This document shows, piece by piece, positions 17,609 to 26,213 of a DNA stretch of 64,000 nucleotides; the first letter of the stretch is position 1, and every line of letters starts with the position of its first letter. Under the pieces are notes generated by a model that was not told the origin of the DNA, ran no database searches, and was given only the letters and a program-made list of their open reading frames with translations. Location of the stretch: NCBI GenBank assembly GCA_964460905.1, contig CAYWRM010000019.1, forward strand, positions 13,570 to 77,569, written 5' to 3'. The DNA is from GCA-002708315 sp964460905 (lineage in GTDB: Bacteria; Bacteroidota; Bacteroidia; Bacteroidales; F082). The position numbers were made by a program, and so were the translations under genes.

Positions 17609-20245
17609 TTATTTTTTGGGGAGAATGATATTGTCTGGTATTTTAGTTTTTGTTAGATTCTTGAACTGTAGCATATGCCAGTAATCATTTTCAAAATTAT
17701 CTGTACTACCAATTCTTTTGAAATTGTAATTGGATTTTAATAATTCCATTGGAAAATTTTCAATACAATTATTAAAATCATTTCCTGAATAGTAAAGTAA
17801 ACTTAGAAAGTAGTAGGTTATGTCAAATCCTGAGAAAGCGAAGTCATTGGGTTCAGTACTGTAATTATATCTAAAAGTCTCTATAAAATTATGAGTAGTT
17901 TCATCCTGGTAATCAATATGGTTAGATGTAAAATAAGAAAGGTTGAGATTATCCATTTTTACATTACTTAGATTATTAATTCGTTCCCATGATGGCATCC
18001 CAATGAGCTTAATATCGAAGGTGTCTCTGCTTTCGTTTATACGATTTAGAACATCAAGTATAAATGATTTTTTGGTCCCATACAATATAACAAGGTTATT
18101 ACGCAGGGGTGAAGCATTTTCAAGAAATGGATAAAGACTGTCGGTAGCATAATTTATTCTTGTAAGATTGTTAACTATAGTTGTGCTATCGGTTAATGTA
18201 TTTTCGAGGATTTCCGGAAAAATCTCTGTTGTTTCCAAAATAAATGGAGGCGGAATAGTTGTGCCATCAAAAAGAGTATCACGTTCAGCAACAGCATAAG
18301 CTAGTTTAAGCAATTTTTCATTGCTAAATTTAACTTGTGGTTCGAGAGTAGATATTAATTCATTGTTAATTTCAATAACCTTGTCAGCATGTAAGTATGA
18401 TGTTTGAGAAATAAGAAAAACCTTACTGTTTTTTTCAAACTTGTTGATAAATGTATTAATCATACTTGTTTGAGATGATATACCTGGCTTAACTTTAATA
18501 ACTGTTTTGTAATTGTTAATAATGCTTTCGCGAAATGACATTGGGTTAACAATGGGGATATTAAAGTTGCCGGCAAATAGTGCAACCTGATTGAAGCTGT
18601 TACTGTAAAAAGGACCAATAATAATGTCCATTGATCGCAATTCTTTTTGCTGTAATACTTTGGCTGTTTTTGTTAAGTTTTTATCAACATCATAAACATA
18701 CATTTCAACTTTCATCCCCAATTTTGTAAGCGAATCAAGTGCAATTAATGAACCTTCGTAAAATTGAATAAATCTGAAAGGAGTATAAAAAGGTTGATGT
18801 GACATTAAGAATTGCTCCATATCCAGGCTGTCGACTTCTTCTAACGAAAGTGGTATCATTAAAGCTACTTTGAAAATTCTATTTTTATCAGGCGAAAACT
18901 CACAATCATTATTATCTTTTTTAGTTGGTTGAGAATATTTGTCGAATTTTTCATCTTCAAATTGAATATTATTAGTTCCAGGTAGTGTTGGAGAAATTAT
19001 TGCATGGCTTCCCACAGGAATCTTAATTTCCTGATTTTGATAAACACGTTTTTTAATTGTGGGGTTAAAATCTTTTATTTGAAATATGGGAATACGATAC
19101 AGCTTTGCAATTTTACTTACTCTGGTGTTGTACTCAACTTTGTGAATTATATATGGCTTACTTATTTTTTTTTTTGGAACAAGAATTATTTGTCCTATTT
19201 TTATTGTGCTTGTAAGTCCTTTATTAGCTTTCATTAGCTCTGCCACAGTAACACCATATTCCCGCCCTATGCTATACAGGGTTTCTTTCTTTTTTACTCT
19301 GTGTTTTATTGCTTCAATTTCAGGAGTTTGTGTTGTTGAAGTTGTGCTATCATCAGTTATCGAGATATCCAGTATTTTTGGTACTTTAATAGTAGGTGTT
19401 TCATTTTTGTTTGCAGTGTCTAATTTTGTCTTGTCAGGAATGCGTAAACGATCGCCTTTAACAACAGTGCTTCCCAGTCCGGGGTTTGCAGCTTTAAGTG
19501 TCTCCACCGGAATGTCATACTTTTTTGCAATACTTTGTGTGGTTTCTCCTAATATAACAACGTGACGGTAGTCTTGAATCACAGGGATTTCAGGGTTAAA
19601 GCTAACTGTTTCCGGTTCGGGTTTTACAATTTGTTTTTTTGTTGGAACTGGGCTAGCCTGATTACTTGTTGCAGGAGATTTTTTTACCGTTTTTTTTGCA
19701 GGTTTTGAGTAATTACGATTTGTATTAACTCTTTTATTTGATGCAATATTAACCCTACTTGTAGTTTTCCCGTCCAATACATCAAATGCTTCTTCAACAG
19801 GTACTTTAACATATTCTCCTTCACGTAACGGAACTTTCAGGTTTGGGTTTGCCTTAACAATATATTTTTTTGGAATTAAATAAATTGAGCTTATGTGATC
19901 GAACGTTTCATTATTGGCAGCCACATGATAGAAGAAATCAAAATTTGTTTTAACCACTTCATTTTTGAGCTCTGTGTTTTTATTTACTGTTGGGATGAGC
20001 AAGTTTTGATTAATATTAACTCCTTGTTTTGATCCTGGGTTTTCAAAATATATTTCATCGGGAGTAACATCATATGCTTTAGCAATGGAGTAAACAGTTT
20101 GTCCTTTATAAACGGTATGAACATAATAAGATTTTCCATTATGCATTTCAATAACTTCTGACCTAGGTATCACAACTGCCTGAGCATTTACCGCTATAAC
20201 AATAAATGAAGCAATAGCAATTAAAATTATTTTTTTTATTCTCAT
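17609..20245 (-). CDS. Five-LysM protein with a PBP1-type substrate-binding domain
   Basis: An exported 878-residue protein with a signal peptide ending near AQA (residue 23). Five LysM modules follow at about 38-88, 103-150, 227-272, 313-358 and 362-410, typified by VYKGQTVYSIAKAYDVTPDEI and KKKETLYSIGREYGVTVAEL. LysM modules bind peptidoglycan or chitin-like N-acetylglucosamine polymers. From about 455 to the end is a periplasmic-binding fold of the Leu/Ile/Val-binding (PBP1) kind: RIFKVALMIPLSL, IIIGPFYSNSFNQVA, FNIPIVNP, FAFSGFDITYYFLS. Proteins of this layout occur in Bacteroidota; their ligand is unknown. It is co-directional with the MORN lipoprotein 10 bp downstream. Confidence 0.85.
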   Translation of the reverse strand: MRIKKIILIAIASFIVIAVNAQAVVIPRSEVIEMHNGKSYYVHTVYKGQTVYSIAKAYDVTPDEIYFENPGSKQGVNINQNLLIPTVNKNTELKNEVVKTNFDFFYHVAANNETFDHISSIYLIPKKYIVKANPNLKVPLREGEYVKVPVEEAFDVLDGKTTSRVNIASNKRVNTNRNYSKPAKKTVKKSPATSNQASPVPTKKQIVKPEPETVSFNPEIPVIQDYRHVVILGETTQSIAKKYDIPVETLKAANPGLGSTVVKGDRLRIPDKTKLDTANKNETPTIKVPKILDISITDDSTTSTTQTPEIEAIKHRVKKKETLYSIGREYGVTVAELMKANKGLTSTIKIGQIILVPKKKISKPYIIHKVEYNTRVSKIAKLYRIPIFQIKDFNPTIKKRVYQNQEIKIPVGSHAIISPTLPGTNNIQFEDEKFDKYSQPTKKDNNDCEFSPDKNRIFKVALMIPLSLEEVDSLDMEQFLMSHQPFYTPFRFIQFYEGSLIALDSLTKLGMKVEMYVYDVDKNLTKTAKVLQQKELRSMDIIIGPFYSNSFNQVALFAGNFNIPIVNPMSFRESIINNYKTVIKVKPGISSQTSMINTFINKFEKNSKVFLISQTSYLHADKVIEINNELISTLEPQVKFSNEKLLKLAYAVAERDTLFDGTTIPPPFILETTEIFPEILENTLTDSTTIVNNLTRINYATDSLYPFLENASPLRNNLVILYGTKKSFILDVLNRINESRDTFDIKLIGMPSWERINNLSNVKMDNLNLSYFTSNHIDYQDETTHNFIETFRYNYSTEPNDFAFSGFDITYYFLSLLYYSGNDFNNCIENFPMELLKSNYNFKRIGSTDNFENDYWHMLQFKNLTKTKIPDNIILPKK

Positions 20246-20268
20246 TACTGTTTTCTGATATCTAATTC

Positions 20269-20276
20269 CAAAAATA
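20269..20276 (-). promoter_or_regulatory. Minus-strand -7 element (TATTTTTG) for the LysM operon
   Basis: Reads TATTTTTG on the minus strand, 23 nt before the LysM gene start; no clear -33 box. Confidence 0.4.
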
Positions 20277-20359
20277 ATAAAGTAAGTTGAACTTATAACG
20301 TAAAATGAAAATAATTATGATATTCCTTTCAGTGATTTGTTATTTATGATGGATTATTT

Positions 20360-20417
20360 ATTATCCACAATCCACAATCCACAGTCAACAGTCAACAATG
20401 AACAATCAATAATAAAT
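20360..20417. repeat. Low-complexity run of ATCCACA/GTCAACA words
   Basis: The run repeats ATCCACA three times, then AGTCAACA twice, then AACAATCAATAAT-like words, just beyond the guaA stop. It has no repeat unit of fixed length and no coding frame. Confidence 0.5.
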
Positions 20418-20423
20418 TGCTAC

Positions 20424-21953
20424 CTATTCCCACTCAATAGTTGCTGGTGGTTTTGAGCTTATATCATAAACAACACGGTTAACTCCTACTACTTTGTTTA
20501 TTATTTCACTTGACACTTTCGATAAATAATCATATGGAAGTTTTGACCAGTCGGCAGTCATACCATCGGTGGACTCTACAGCTCGTAATGCTACAACATT
20601 TTCATAGGTCCTTTCATCTCCCATAACGCCAACTGCCTGCACCGGTAATAGGATAGCTGCTGCCTGCCACACTTTATCATAAAGACCAAAAGCTTTCATA
20701 TTTTGAATGTAGATATGGTCAACCTCTTGAAGTATTTTTACTCTTTTGCGTGTTACTTCGCCTAATATTCTTATACCTAATCCTGGTCCAGGGAATGGAT
20801 GCCTGTCAATAATAAGTGATGACATTTTTAATGTTCTACCTATTCTTCTTACTTCATCTTTAAAAAGAGTATTCAGAGGTTCAACAACTTTTAGCTTCAT
20901 GAAGTCGGGTAACCCACCAACATTATGATGTGATTTAATTGTTGCAGATGGACCATTTACGGAAATAGATTCAATAACATCGGGGTATATAGTGCCTTGT
21001 GCAAGCCAACTAACATCTTCAATAAGATGAGCTTCATGATCGAATACTTCAATAAACGAGTTTCCAATTGCCTTTCTTTTTTTCTCGGGATCTGATATTC
21101 CAACTAAGGCATCCATAAATTTATCAGTAGCGTCAACACCTTTAACATTAAGACCAAGGTCTTTGTATGAATGTAAAACTTCTTCAAATTCATTTTTTCG
21201 AAGTAATCCGTTATCAACAAAAATACAGTATAGATTTTTGCCTATTGCATTGTTAAGTAACACAGCGGCAACTGATGAGTCAACGCCCCCCGACAAACCT
21301 AGTACTACTTTATCATTACCAAGTTTTTCTTTTAGCGAAGAAATTGTTGATTCGATAAATGAATCGGGTGTCCAGTTTTGAGAACATCCACAAATATCAA
21401 CTAAAAAGTTTTTTAATAGTTTGGCACCTTCTTTTGTGTGATATACTTCAGGATGGAATTGAATTCCATATGTTTCCTCACCAACAATTTTAAAGCCTGC
21501 AATCTCAACATTTTCTGTACTGGCCGTAATTTTAAAATTATTGGGTGCTTTTAATATTGTGTCACCATGCGACATCCAAACCTGCGTGTTATCACTTAAC
21601 CCGTTTAAAAGAATACAAGATTGGTCGATAGTATTAAGGTTTGCTCTTCCGTATTCTCTAATTTTCGAAGGTTCAACTTCTCCACCATCAGCCAGTGCTA
21701 AAAACTGTGCACCGTAACAAACTCCAAGAAGTGGTAACTTTCCCTGAATCTTTGATAGCTCCGGAATAGGAGCCTCTGTATCACGAACAGAAAACGGACT
21801 TCCTGATAATATAACACCCTTTACTTTTGATATGGTATCCGGAATTTTATTGAATGGGTGTATTTCGCAATATACATTTAACTCTCTAATTCTTCGTGCT
21901 ATAAGTTGCGTGTATTGAGATCCAAAGTCAAGGATAATTATAGTTTCTTTCAT
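20424..21953 (-). CDS. guaA: GMP synthase (glutamine-hydrolysing)
   Basis: A 509-residue bifunctional enzyme that makes GMP from XMP, ATP and glutamine, the last step of guanine nucleotide synthesis. The N-terminal class I amidotransferase has the nucleophile C79 in GVCYGAQFL and the His/Glu pair in FHPEVYHT. The central ATP pyrophosphatase P-loop is GLSGGVDSSVA near residue 218, and the C-terminal dimerisation domain ends in the conserved KPPATIEWE. The start MKETIIILDFGSQYTQLI is where the family begins. Its only good -7 box lies immediately before the ATG, suggesting a nearly leaderless message. Confidence 0.98.
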   Translation of the reverse strand: MKETIIILDFGSQYTQLIARRIRELNVYCEIHPFNKIPDTISKVKGVILSGSPFSVRDTEAPIPELSKIQGKLPLLGVCYGAQFLALADGGEVEPSKIREYGRANLNTIDQSCILLNGLSDNTQVWMSHGDTILKAPNNFKITASTENVEIAGFKIVGEETYGIQFHPEVYHTKEGAKLLKNFLVDICGCSQNWTPDSFIESTISSLKEKLGNDKVVLGLSGGVDSSVAAVLLNNAIGKNLYCIFVDNGLLRKNEFEEVLHSYKDLGLNVKGVDATDKFMDALVGISDPEKKRKAIGNSFIEVFDHEAHLIEDVSWLAQGTIYPDVIESISVNGPSATIKSHHNVGGLPDFMKLKVVEPLNTLFKDEVRRIGRTLKMSSLIIDRHPFPGPGLGIRILGEVTRKRVKILQEVDHIYIQNMKAFGLYDKVWQAAAILLPVQAVGVMGDERTYENVVALRAVESTDGMTADWSKLPYDYLSKVSSEIINKVVGVNRVVYDISSKPPATIEWE

Positions 21954-21957
21954 ATGG

Positions 21958-21965
21958 CAAAGGTA
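21958..21965 (-). promoter_or_regulatory. Minus-strand -7 element (TACCTTTG) abutting the guaA start
   Basis: Reads TACCTTTG on the minus strand and ends 4 nt before the guaA ATG. With the usual spacing, transcription would begin about 1 nt before the start codon. Confidence 0.45.
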
Positions 21966-21983
21966 ATTAAGAATTATAATTAG

Positions 21984-21991
21984 TATCTTTG
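21984..21991 (+). promoter_or_regulatory. -7 element (TATCTTTG) for the divergent 22.0-kb gene
   Basis: TATCTTTG matches the consensus 44 bp before ATG 22036, back to back with the guaA promoter. Confidence 0.45.
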
Positions 21992-22035
21992 AATTGTAAT
22001 TTTAATTTGATAAACAATCTGTTTAAAATAATATC

Positions 22036-22542
22036 ATGGTAAAAAGAAAATACAAACGAAAAAATACAAAAAAAAATAATTCATTTACTATATTTCTAGT
22101 CATTATCATTATTCTTGCAATATTATCATTCCTTATTAGCTATTTTGTAATTGAAACCGAAAGTGAAGCTGTTGGAATTGATACAAAAACTGTCGAAGTG
22201 AAGAAAGATGAAATTAATCTATCAAAGCAACCCTTACCGATAGTTCATCTTTTAGAGGGTACGTGGGCAAGCTATAATGATGGTGCGATGTTAACCATTA
22301 AAGGTAATAAATTCACAATTGAGCTGCCTTCAGTAGAAAGTTCAGTTGTTGCTACAGGTGATATCTTAATTAAAGATAGCACGATAACCTTTGTATATTC
22401 TAATAAAAATTCAGCCTGTAGTAACAGCCCAGGAGTATATAAGTTTATTTTTGAAACTGATGAAGAGTTTACATTAAAAAAAGTAGTTGATGATTGTGAA
22501 AGTAGAAGTAATCAACTAATCGCCACATGGTTTAAGGTATAG
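22036..22542 (+). CDS. Hypothetical membrane-anchored protein with a lipocalin-like C-terminal domain
   Basis: I do not recognise the family with certainty. The 168 residues begin with a very basic stretch (KRKYKRKNTKKN), then one membrane helix at about 16-40, giving a type II anchor with the rest in the periplasm. The remaining part (LLEGTWASYNDGAMLTIKG to the ATWFKV end) is beta-rich and resembles lipocalin-like domains, which open with a GxW motif. Two cysteines (in SACSNS and DDCESR) are placed to form a disulfide. It is transcribed divergently from guaA and converges on the M23 gene. Confidence 0.6.
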   Translation: MVKRKYKRKNTKKNNSFTIFLVIIIILAILSFLISYFVIETESEAVGIDTKTVEVKKDEINLSKQPLPIVHLLEGTWASYNDGAMLTIKGNKFTIELPSVESSVVATGDILIKDSTITFVYSNKNSACSNSPGVYKFIFETDEEFTLKKVVDDCESRSNQLIATWFKV

Positions 22543-22551
22543 TATTTTGTT

Positions 22552-24291
22552 TTAGTATATTAAAGTGCATTTATATTCATTAACATTATCTAACATATCA
22601 GTTACAACTAGCCTAAATTCATTATTGCCTTTTATAATTTTGTCATCAAAGATGTATATTAATAGATCCTTCTTTGCATCATATTCCATTAATATCCATT
22701 CATCGTTTAAAGTAGCTTTGTAGGTAATAATACCTGTTTGCTTATCATTAATTTTTATTTTAAGGTTAGATTGGTTATTTAATTTTTTACCATCGAAGAA
22801 ATTAACTTCAGTAATTTCCGGAGGAATTGTATCCATCATTAATTTATAATATCCGAGCTGTCGTGATTTACCTATAATATATTCATCTTCTTTTTTAGAG
22901 TCGATATAATAAAACTCTGAATTATCAGCTGAATACGAAATGTAAATTTTATTGCTTAGCTCGTGGTTAACAGAATATGGTATTATTTTAATTGTAAAAT
23001 ATTTATGTACGGGAGTTGTTTGTTCGTGGAGTTTGTAAATTGCTGAAAATGAATTGCTGTCATTACCTAGTACACTATAATTAAAATAGAATGATTTGTA
23101 GAAACTATTTGTTGGAAACTCTACATCAATACTATCCTTATCAATTTTATTTTTTTTGGAAAATGGAAAAAAGATGCCTTCTTCTTCATCGTTCTTAATT
23201 ATAGCTTGTTTGTTGCTTGATATTTTTGCGGCAACTTTAAATGCGAGCTTTGATTCGTTACCGTAAGCATCTTCTATATTGAAAATCATGCTATGGGTTA
23301 GTGTATCGTTTAAGTTTATGATACCGTTGTTTTTTACAAAATCATAGGCGTTGAGTAAATTATTAGTGTCAACTTCAGTTCGTATAATTCTGTTTTTTGA
23401 TATGCTATAATAATTATAATCAATAAGGCTATTAATATAACGAGTAGTATTAAATGATAATTCATCCATATTTAGGTCGAAGATCAGGGTTGTGTCGTGG
23501 TAGAACTTTGTGCAGTAAACCCCATTTTTATTCGATGTTTCGTTCATCAGATCATATGAGCTGATACCAAATGAAATTCTACCAGAAGCAGTTATATTAG
23601 GATTGCCTTTTATTCTATGTTCAAGCCCCCATCCTGAAATTTCATATATAACTGTATCATTTTTGCCGTTAATCATTGAATTTTGATCTACCGGATAAAT
23701 TGCGAGTTTAGTTATTTTTGGTCTGTAATAATCCTTAATTTTAATGTCTTCAAACAATAATGGATTTATTGGGTGCTGTGATAATTCATTTCTTATTTCA
23801 AAGTGGAGGTGCGGTCCCATCGAACCGCCGGTATTTCCCGAGTAGGCTATCATTTCACCTTTTTTAACTTTAATTTGGTCTTTATCCGGAAAAATTTGAA
23901 TTGTAAAACTTTCCTTTTCATATTGCTTAGTTACAACAAGCTTTTGAATCGAGTCATTAAATTTTTGAAGATGCCCATATACAGATACAAAACCTAAAGG
24001 ATGCGTAATGTAAATTGCTTTACCATATCCTTCTGCGGATATTTTTATTCTGCTAACCCATCCATCAGCAATAGCAAGTATGGCTTTCCCTTCAACTCCC
24101 TGTGTTTTAATGTCGATACCTGAATGAAAGTGGTTTGACCTTAGTTCTCCAAAAGTACCGGATAGGTATATGGGTATATCAATGGGGGGAATAATGTCAC
24201 TTTTGAAATAATTATTTGTTTGAGTAAAACTAGCATGCGTAGAAAAGAAAACAAGAATTGCAATAAGTATGTGGTTCGGATATTTTTTCAT
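22552..24291 (-). CDS. M23 family metallopeptidase (LytM-type), exported
   Basis: A 579-residue exported protein with signal peptide ending near FTQ. The peptidase domain is near the N-terminus (about 45-200). It has the first zinc ligands in HFHSGIDIK, GYGKAIYITHPLGFVSVYGH, and the last in GPHLHFEIRN, so the HxxxD and HxH motifs are complete and it should be an active endopeptidase cutting peptidoglycan cross-links. The long C-terminal part (about 200-579) looks like Ig-type beta domains. This layout is common in Bacteroidota. It stands alone with its own promoter. Confidence 0.9.
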   Translation of the reverse strand: MKKYPNHILIAILVFFSTHASFTQTNNYFKSDIIPPIDIPIYLSGTFGELRSNHFHSGIDIKTQGVEGKAILAIADGWVSRIKISAEGYGKAIYITHPLGFVSVYGHLQKFNDSIQKLVVTKQYEKESFTIQIFPDKDQIKVKKGEMIAYSGNTGGSMGPHLHFEIRNELSQHPINPLLFEDIKIKDYYRPKITKLAIYPVDQNSMINGKNDTVIYEISGWGLEHRIKGNPNITASGRISFGISSYDLMNETSNKNGVYCTKFYHDTTLIFDLNMDELSFNTTRYINSLIDYNYYSISKNRIIRTEVDTNNLLNAYDFVKNNGIINLNDTLTHSMIFNIEDAYGNESKLAFKVAAKISSNKQAIIKNDEEEGIFFPFSKKNKIDKDSIDVEFPTNSFYKSFYFNYSVLGNDSNSFSAIYKLHEQTTPVHKYFTIKIIPYSVNHELSNKIYISYSADNSEFYYIDSKKEDEYIIGKSRQLGYYKLMMDTIPPEITEVNFFDGKKLNNQSNLKIKINDKQTGIITYKATLNDEWILMEYDAKKDLLIYIFDDKIIKGNNEFRLVVTDMLDNVNEYKCTLIY

Positions 24292-24324
24292 CAGTGAATT
24301 GAAAGTTTAAATTATAATTTGATG

Positions 24325-24332
24325 CAAAAATA
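24325..24332 (-). promoter_or_regulatory. Minus-strand -7 element (TATTTTTG) for the M23 gene
   Basis: Reads TATTTTTG on the minus strand, 33 nt before the M23 start. The nearest TTG upstream is 24 bp away, too far for a standard -33 box. Confidence 0.4.
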
Positions 24333-24391
24333 GTCCAATTTCTTTTTTATTTTTAACAATTTAATTATTGGAATTTAGTACTGACAAAAAA

Positions 24392-24415
24392 ACCACTTTT
24401 GTAGACTTAAGTGGT
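24392..24415. repeat. 7-bp inverted repeat between divergent promoters
   Basis: ACCACTT and AAGTGGT form a perfect inverted repeat about 10 bp apart, between the M23 promoter and the lipoprotein promoter. It could be an operator; there is no T run to suggest a terminator. Confidence 0.35.
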
Positions 24416-24436
24416 GTTGAAACGAACTAATTTGTC

Positions 24437-24444
24437 TAATTTTG
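24437..24444 (+). promoter_or_regulatory. -7 element (TAATTTTG) for the 24.5-kb lipoprotein
   Basis: TAATTTTG matches the consensus; GTTG at 24416-24419 is a possible -33 box with a 17-bp spacer. The start ATG 24473 is 28 bp downstream. Confidence 0.45.
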
Positions 24445-24472
24445 CGTTGACAATACATTAATGCTATTTACT

Positions 24473-24820
24473 ATGAAAAGAAAGTTTTTTATACCAATAT
24501 TTATAATGTTTGCTGTTTTTTCATTGTCATCCTCTTGTGAGAAAGAGGATCCTGGTGATGGTACTGTTCCTGAAATTACCATATTAGGTTTAAACCCTTT
24601 ATATTGGGCGCTTGACATTCCGTATGTTGATGCAGGTGCAGTTGCTTATGATATTACAAGTGAGGGGGATACTCTGGATTTGACAAGTAGTATTGTAATC
24701 AATAATAATGTTAAAGTTTCAGAAGTTGGCGAATATAATGTAAAATATAATGTTACTGATGCAAGTGGTCTTGCTGCTCCGGAGAAAATAAGGATTGTGA
24801 AAGTTGTTTTAGGGAAATAG
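24473..24820 (+). CDS. Small lipoprotein with a DUF5011 (Ig-like) domain
   Basis: About 115 residues. The signal peptide ends in a lipobox SLSSSC, so the mature protein is a surface or periplasmic lipoprotein starting CEKEDPGDG. The rest is one Ig-like DUF5011 module: PEITILGLNPLYWALDIPYVDAGAVAYD ... YNVKYNVTDASGLAAPEKIR, which in larger proteins serves as a spacer or adhesion domain. ATG 24473 is preferred to ATG 24461 because it puts Lys-Arg-Lys right after the Met. No protein partner can be named. Confidence 0.75.
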   Translation: MKRKFFIPIFIMFAVFSLSSSCEKEDPGDGTVPEITILGLNPLYWALDIPYVDAGAVAYDITSEGDTLDLTSSIVINNNVKVSEVGEYNVKYNVTDASGLAAPEKIRIVKVVLGK

Positions 24821-24871
24821 TTGACAACTCTGTAGTGTAAAAATTATAAAAGCAGTAAAAAGTATTATACA

Positions 24872-25765
24872 ATGAAACGTATTCTTTTTATTATAAATCC
24901 TAATTCTGTAAAAAGAAACCGTGAACGGATTTCAATTGCTATTAAAAATGGTATTGATCATAGTTCGAATGATATATCCATAGCTTATACAAAGTCAGCT
25001 GGCCATGCAATCACTTTAAGTAAAAAGGCCGTTGCTGAAAAAGTAGATGTAATTATTGCAGTAGGAGGAGACGGTACTGTAAATGAAGTAGCATCACAGA
25101 TAATCAATAGCTCCTCAGTATTGGGAATTGTTCCTATGGGATCGGGAAATGGCCTTGCCAGACATCTTGGTATACCAATAAATATTGAAAAAGCAATTGC
25201 TTTAATAAGCAAGAATAATACTTCAATAATTGATACTGCCAGTATAAATGGGAAAGCTTTTGTTAGTATTGCAGGTGTTGGTTTTGATGCCTTTGTTGCT
25301 GAACGTTTTTCTGCAGGAACCCACCGTGGTTTTTTAGGTTATTTTAGGATAATTGCAAATGAATATCTTCATTATAAACCTCAAAATTTTCGTCTGATAT
25401 TTGATGATGGAAAGGTAATTAGCGAAAAGGCTCTTTTTATAGCGTTCGCTAATTCAAATCAGTTTGGTTATAATACTACTATTGCTCCCAATGCAAAAAT
25501 TAAGGATGGTTTGCTAGATGTTTGCATTGTTAAAAAGCCTCATATTTATGGTATTCCACTAATTGCTAATTTATTACTACTTAAACGTGTTGATATTTCT
25601 CCTCTTGTAAATATTGTAAAAACAAAAAGCCTTACTGTAGAGCGAATGCACAATGATGTTGTAAATATTGATGGCGAACCTATCGTCTTGGCTAAAGACC
25701 TGGAAATTAAGATTAACCCGTTATCTTTGAAAATTATAATAAATCCTTATGTCAGCAAAGTTTAA
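24872..25765 (+). CDS. YegS/BmrU-type lipid kinase (diacylglycerol kinase family)
   Basis: A 297-residue soluble or membrane-associated kinase that transfers the ATP gamma-phosphate to diacylglycerol or a related lipid. The nucleotide-binding GGDGTVNEVASQ is near residue 66 and the GSGNGLARHLGIP loop near residue 88. The C-terminal beta-sandwich ends in the INPLSLKIIINP strand. The lipid substrate is not decided by sequence. The last 17 bp overlap the start of the SUI1-family gene, so the two are translationally coupled. Confidence 0.9.
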   Translation: MKRILFIINPNSVKRNRERISIAIKNGIDHSSNDISIAYTKSAGHAITLSKKAVAEKVDVIIAVGGDGTVNEVASQIINSSSVLGIVPMGSGNGLARHLGIPINIEKAIALISKNNTSIIDTASINGKAFVSIAGVGFDAFVAERFSAGTHRGFLGYFRIIANEYLHYKPQNFRLIFDDGKVISEKALFIAFANSNQFGYNTTIAPNAKIKDGLLDVCIVKKPHIYGIPLIANLLLLKRVDISPLVNIVKTKSLTVERMHNDVVNIDGEPIVLAKDLEIKINPLSLKIIINPYVSKV

Positions 25766-26087
25766 AAATTCCCAAGTAATTTATTCAACAAACCCTGATT
25801 TTAATGATTGGGATGAGCAGGAGGAAGAGGTGATAACGAACTCACCTAAAGATCAAAAACTATATATTAGTCTCGATAAAAAGCAACGCAAAGGTAAAAA
25901 GGTAACTCTGGTTACCGGGTTTATTGGTAGCTTTGACGATCTAAAAGAGTTGGGAAAGGTTCTTAAAACCAAGTGTGGTGTTGGGGGATCGGTAAAAGAT
26001 AACGAGATAATTATACAAGGCGATTTTAAAGAAAAAATCAAAAATATACTGGAGTCGTTGGGATATAATTGTAAAACTAAAGGATAG
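25749..26087 (+). CDS. SUI1/eIF1-family translation initiation factor (YciH-like)
   Basis: A 112-residue protein with an extended acidic N-terminus (NPDFNDWDEQEEEV) and a C-terminal SUI1 domain from about residue 42: RKGKKVTLVTGFIGSFDDLKELGKVLKTKCGVGGSVKDNEIIIQGD and the GYNCK end. The family is related to eukaryotic eIF1; bacterial YciH binds the small subunit and affects start-codon fidelity or stress responses. The ATG lies inside the end of the lipid-kinase gene (17-bp overlap). Confidence 0.9.
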   Translation: MSAKFKNSQVIYSTNPDFNDWDEQEEEVITNSPKDQKLYISLDKKQRKGKKVTLVTGFIGSFDDLKELGKVLKTKCGVGGSVKDNEIIIQGDFKEKIKNILESLGYNCKTKG

Positions 26088-26213
26088 CTAGATGTAGGAA
26101 TCAGGCCTCAATATAAAATTACCTAATTATTCATGATTTTTGGTTCCCGATACCTGGTTCTTAGTTTCTTCACGAATCAAAATATAGTATTAGTAAACTT
26201 AAAAAATTAAACA

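Noticed and set aside
20360..20417. CRISPR-like or tandem-repeat array
   Set aside because: Units are only 6-8 bp with no constant spacer; it is simple low-complexity DNA. No CRISPR array was found elsewhere.
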